Shown one piece after another: positions 58,158 to 60,560 of a stretch of DNA of 60,560 nucleotides. Position numbers and translations under genes: made by a program. Positions within the stretch are counted from its first letter, which is position 1, and each line of letters begins with the position of its first letter. Source of the stretch: Candidatus Micrarchaeota archaeon. Lineage in GTDB: Archaea; Micrarchaeota; Micrarchaeia; Micrarchaeales; Micrarchaeaceae. Where the stretch lies: NCBI GenBank assembly GCA_028866575.1, contig JAGWHU010000007.1:1-60560 (forward strand), given 5' to 3'. Under the pieces are notes generated by a model that saw only the letters and a list, made by a program, of their open reading frames with translations, had not been told where the DNA came from and made no database searches.

Positions 58158-60400
58158 GCCATGGTATGAAATTTTATAGAATTTCGGAACTACCAAGCAA
58201 GAAAATAGACAGCAATAAGATATTCGAATGCATAGGAAAACAGAATTTTGTTCTGTTATACGATTTGGCAAATTCAACATCCATGTTGGGATTCATGCAA
58301 AAGGATTTCGAGGACATAGGGCTAAAAATGGAAAAATTCATTCCTGGGATGCACATGACAGAACTTGAATTTCATAAGCTAGACGGCAATTTAGATATCA
58401 AGGCATTTTCGATATATAGGAAGGTGGACAGATATGAAGATAAATTGTTTAACGATGTATTTAACTTACTGCCAACAATTAGTGTGTTAGGTATTCTTTT
58501 CGTACCTATAAGAGTTGAAGAGATCAACTACATTAAAAAGCACATAGAAGATGTCCTTAGTTCAAAAACAGTTAGGGAAACCGAATCATCATTTATGGTG
58601 CGCAATAAGTCAAACTCAACGTTGCAAAAGGAACTTTACTATGACTCAGAAGAAAAAATGATGCTGAATGACACACTTGAATCACTGAACAAATCAATAT
58701 TGGGAAATAACCTTGTATATAAGATATTCCTTATTGCATCCGGTGACATAGTAGATTTGAGTCGTTATATAAAGACTAATTTTCTTATACTGGAAGAGTA
58801 CAATTTTAATAAAGATACTATTGAGGCTGTTATACATCAGCTTTCTAATAAGCCTTCCCTTTCTTTTGGTACCGATTACGCCAAGGAGTTTATGAATTTC
58901 CATGGTTATTATGATGTGAATCATACGCTAACTACTTCAGCTCCTAAAAGCGGAAACGGGATTCGTATAGGCAAATTTGTCAAGGATGGTGTGTCTGAAA
59001 CAGATTTTGATATAAACATAGAGCCATCGACGATTAATTTAGGCTTTATTATAACAGGGCTGCCGGGCTCTGGAAAGACGGTGGAAGCTATGTCAGTTTT
59101 GGATTCAATTATTTCCAGTAAGGCCACAAAGCCAACAGTATTTGTTATAACACCCACAAGCGAATGGAAAAATTTTGCACTATGCCATAAAATGCACTTC
59201 ATAAAATTGTGCGATGATGACACTCCAATAAATTTTTTCAGACACCCAAAAACAGTAGGATCTGAAAAGTTTTACGGCAATCTTGCAATGATACTATCTG
59301 CTGCAGCAAATTCAGGACCTTACCAAAAGCCCATGGAAAAATGCATGCTTAGTGCATTCAGAAGAGTTTACATTACAAATAAGAATTACAATGACACCGA
59401 ACCAGACCCGATAAAAGTATATGATGAAATAGAAGAATCGGTTACTAGATATCATGGCAAAAGGATTCCCAGCGGAATAAAATATACTAAACACGGCGAA
59501 AATATAAGATCAGGACTTGAAAATCTGCGTGGTATATTAAGCAAAAAACAATATTGTGTAAAGGAAGGCATAAGAATTGAGGATTTCATCGGAAGCGGCG
59601 CAATTTTTGACGTTTCTGGCGCAAGTTCTGGCACAAGAACACAATTATATGCGCTAATATTGAATCAGATTTACGCACTTACCGATGGCCTTGACATGGA
59701 AGGAGATAATGAGCTAAGGCTTGTTATATGCCTTGAGGAGGCCCAAACCATATTTGGAGATCCGTATTCTCCTGCTGTACAGGATATAAAGCAGCGGATA
59801 CAGGATTTTAGAAAGCAGGGTATAGGACTCATCCTGCTTACCCACAATGTAAATGATATAGAGGCGGGTATCAGAAGGCTGTGCCAGATCAAACTGTACC
59901 TCAAACAAGCATCGGATATTGCACCGATAGCTGCTAAAGATCTGATATTCGCCTATGTAGACAACGATGAAGTGGTACTTAAGCTGAAAACGTTAAGCTC
60001 AAGGATAGGCGCATTCAGCAGCACTTCCAAATCAGGACATGAGAAAAGACAGCAAGACACTATTTTCATAAAAACTGAAACATATGTTCAAGAAAACTGC
60101 ATCAATCCAAGCAATCTTATATCCAAATATATGGAAAAACTGAATATCAACACTGTAGAAGAAATAAAATGCACTATTGAGCTTAAGAGATTACCTGATT
60201 CAAAAGAGCTTAAGGAATGCACCATAATACTTAGATTTCTTGGTGAGGAGATATGGAGGGCCTTAATAGATAAGATGTCTGGATACGAAATTTGTCTTTT
60301 AAAAGGCAAAGATTATACAATACAAATACTTGATAAAAAGGGTAGGATCCTAAAAGACCTGCGTGTTTGCGGGGCACAGCATATATGTATTTATGCTTAA
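58154..60400 (+). CDS. HerA/VirB4-type ATPase 2 (CedB-like)
   Basis: A 748-residue ATPase. The N-terminal 290 residues are a VirB4-like accessory domain without clear motifs. Walker A GLPGSGKT is at 302-309. Walker B is RLVICLEEAQTIF, with Glu528/Glu529, the EEA form of HerA/CedB-like motors; LLTHNVNDI follows, then a conserved RLCQIKLYLK strand. The long C-terminal domain (about 620-748) is unassigned. In Ced systems one HerA/VirB4 ATPase (CedB) drives DNA uptake; a second full-length one beside a short one is unusual. Confidence 0.87.
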   Translation: MSHGMKFYRISELPSKKIDSNKIFECIGKQNFVLLYDLANSTSMLGFMQKDFEDIGLKMEKFIPGMHMTELEFHKLDGNLDIKAFSIYRKVDRYEDKLFNDVFNLLPTISVLGILFVPIRVEEINYIKKHIEDVLSSKTVRETESSFMVRNKSNSTLQKELYYDSEEKMMLNDTLESLNKSILGNNLVYKIFLIASGDIVDLSRYIKTNFLILEEYNFNKDTIEAVIHQLSNKPSLSFGTDYAKEFMNFHGYYDVNHTLTTSAPKSGNGIRIGKFVKDGVSETDFDINIEPSTINLGFIITGLPGSGKTVEAMSVLDSIISSKATKPTVFVITPTSEWKNFALCHKMHFIKLCDDDTPINFFRHPKTVGSEKFYGNLAMILSAAANSGPYQKPMEKCMLSAFRRVYITNKNYNDTEPDPIKVYDEIEESVTRYHGKRIPSGIKYTKHGENIRSGLENLRGILSKKQYCVKEGIRIEDFIGSGAIFDVSGASSGTRTQLYALILNQIYALTDGLDMEGDNELRLVICLEEAQTIFGDPYSPAVQDIKQRIQDFRKQGIGLILLTHNVNDIEAGIRRLCQIKLYLKQASDIAPIAAKDLIFAYVDNDEVVLKLKTLSSRIGAFSSTSKSGHEKRQQDTIFIKTETYVQENCINPSNLISKYMEKLNINTVEEIKCTIELKRLPDSKELKECTIILRFLGEEIWRALIDKMSGYEICLLKGKDYTIQILDKKGRILKDLRVCGAQHICIYA

Positions 60401-60422
60401 TACATTATATTAATGACCTTCT

Positions 60423-60442
60423 CCACGACCTAAAGGTCGTGG
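60423..60442. repeat. IS200/IS605-type end hairpin
   Basis: CCACGACC-TAAA-GGTCGTGG is a perfect 8-bp stem with a 4-base loop, just past the stop codon of the transposase on the minus strand. Subterminal hairpins like this are recognised by Y1 transposases in single-stranded form. Confidence 0.75.
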
Positions 60443-60448
60443 TATCAT

Positions 60449-60559
60449 TCAGGTAAGTGTTGTTTGCATAGATATATCTTGTTTTCGTATGTAATTCTGC
60501 AATGTTTTCTCGTCTCTTGGACCAACACTTCCGTTGCTGTACCCTGCAGTCCAGAAGTG
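60449..60559 (-). CDS. tnpA: IS200-type Y1 transposase TnpA, C-terminal part
   Basis: Only the last 36 codons are inside the window. HFWTAGYSNGSVG followed by EKTLQNYIRKQ is the conserved end of TnpA proteins of the IS200/IS605 family, which move as single strands; the Y of NYIRKQ is in the alphaD helix region that carries the catalytic Tyr. The frame runs off the window edge. The element's end hairpin is directly downstream. Confidence 0.75.
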   Translation of the reverse strand, partial: HFWTAGYSNGSVGPRDEKTLQNYIRKQDISMQTTLT

Positions 60560-60560
60560 T

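Noticed and set aside
52742-60400. Reading the AT-rich operon as an archaeal virus genome with a packaging ATPase
   Set aside because: No capsid genes are seen; two VirB4/HerA-type motors with several small membrane proteins fit a secretion or DNA transfer machine better.
52742-60400. Self-transmissible conjugative element
   Set aside because: No relaxase or clear coupling protein with origin of transfer is visible in the window; it may lie outside, so full conjugation is not claimed.

Overview
The window is archaeal. It encodes EF-1A, a Cdc48-type double AAA ATPase, ribosomal proteins S10 and S6e, aIF2-gamma, archaeal DnaG, Alba, a TRAM protein and an archaeal-type NDK. Ribosome binding sites read GTGAT/GGTGATC, which matches an archaeal 16S rRNA tail, and many genes start 25-35 bases after a TATA box (leaderless). 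FtsZ, very small proteins and dense packing suggest a small-genome DPANN archaeon, perhaps Micrarchaeota (ARMAN-like). That lineage call is inference from general impression; no 16S rRNA is present.

Layout. 0-11.7 kb is core genome with moderately high GC: small hypotheticals, NDK, a kinase-fold protein, a SufT/MIP18 protein, a Rieske protein, FtsZ, a tandem Lrp-type regulator and a secreted PQQ-type propeller. 11.7-14.8 kb is an AT-rich island behind tRNA-Glu. It holds two gene modules, each bounded by a decayed copy of the tRNA 3' end. 14.9-30.5 kb returns to core: dCTP deaminase, Sua5, SpeD, S10/EF-1A, a tiny polyacidic protein, Cdc48/S6e/aIF2-gamma, Alba, and a PadR-ABC transporter-CARDB operon with a perfect palindrome at its promoter.

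30.6-34.3 kb is an AT-rich insertion of about 3.7 kb flanked by a 19-bp direct repeat. It carries a proteasome-fold Ntn hydrolase, an AbrB-like regulator facing a SWIM-DDE transposase across an array of TTAGGTRCCTAA sites, and two membrane proteins. 34.4-46.9 kb is core again (TRAM, DnaG, M1 aminopeptidase, TldE/TldD, glycosyltransferase, parvulin, short-chain dehydrogenase), with a small insertion that duplicated the parvulin 3' end around a nucleotidase gene. 46.9-48.5 kb is an AT-rich patch between a tRNA-like remnant and tRNA-Ile. 48.5-52.5 kb holds AMMECR1, RNase HI, a TPR-AAA fusion and a pilin-like class III signal protein.

52.7-60.4 kb is the most interesting part: one tightly coupled AT-rich operon of nine genes. 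It has a VirB2/CedA1-like two-helix pilin candidate, a polytopic CedA/VirB6-like membrane protein, two different HerA/VirB4-type ATPases, a second tiny two-helix membrane protein and several novel membrane or coiled-coil proteins. I read it as a type IV secretion-derived DNA transfer or DNA import machine related in layout to the archaeal Ced/Ted systems. An IS200-type transposase remnant closes the window just after it.
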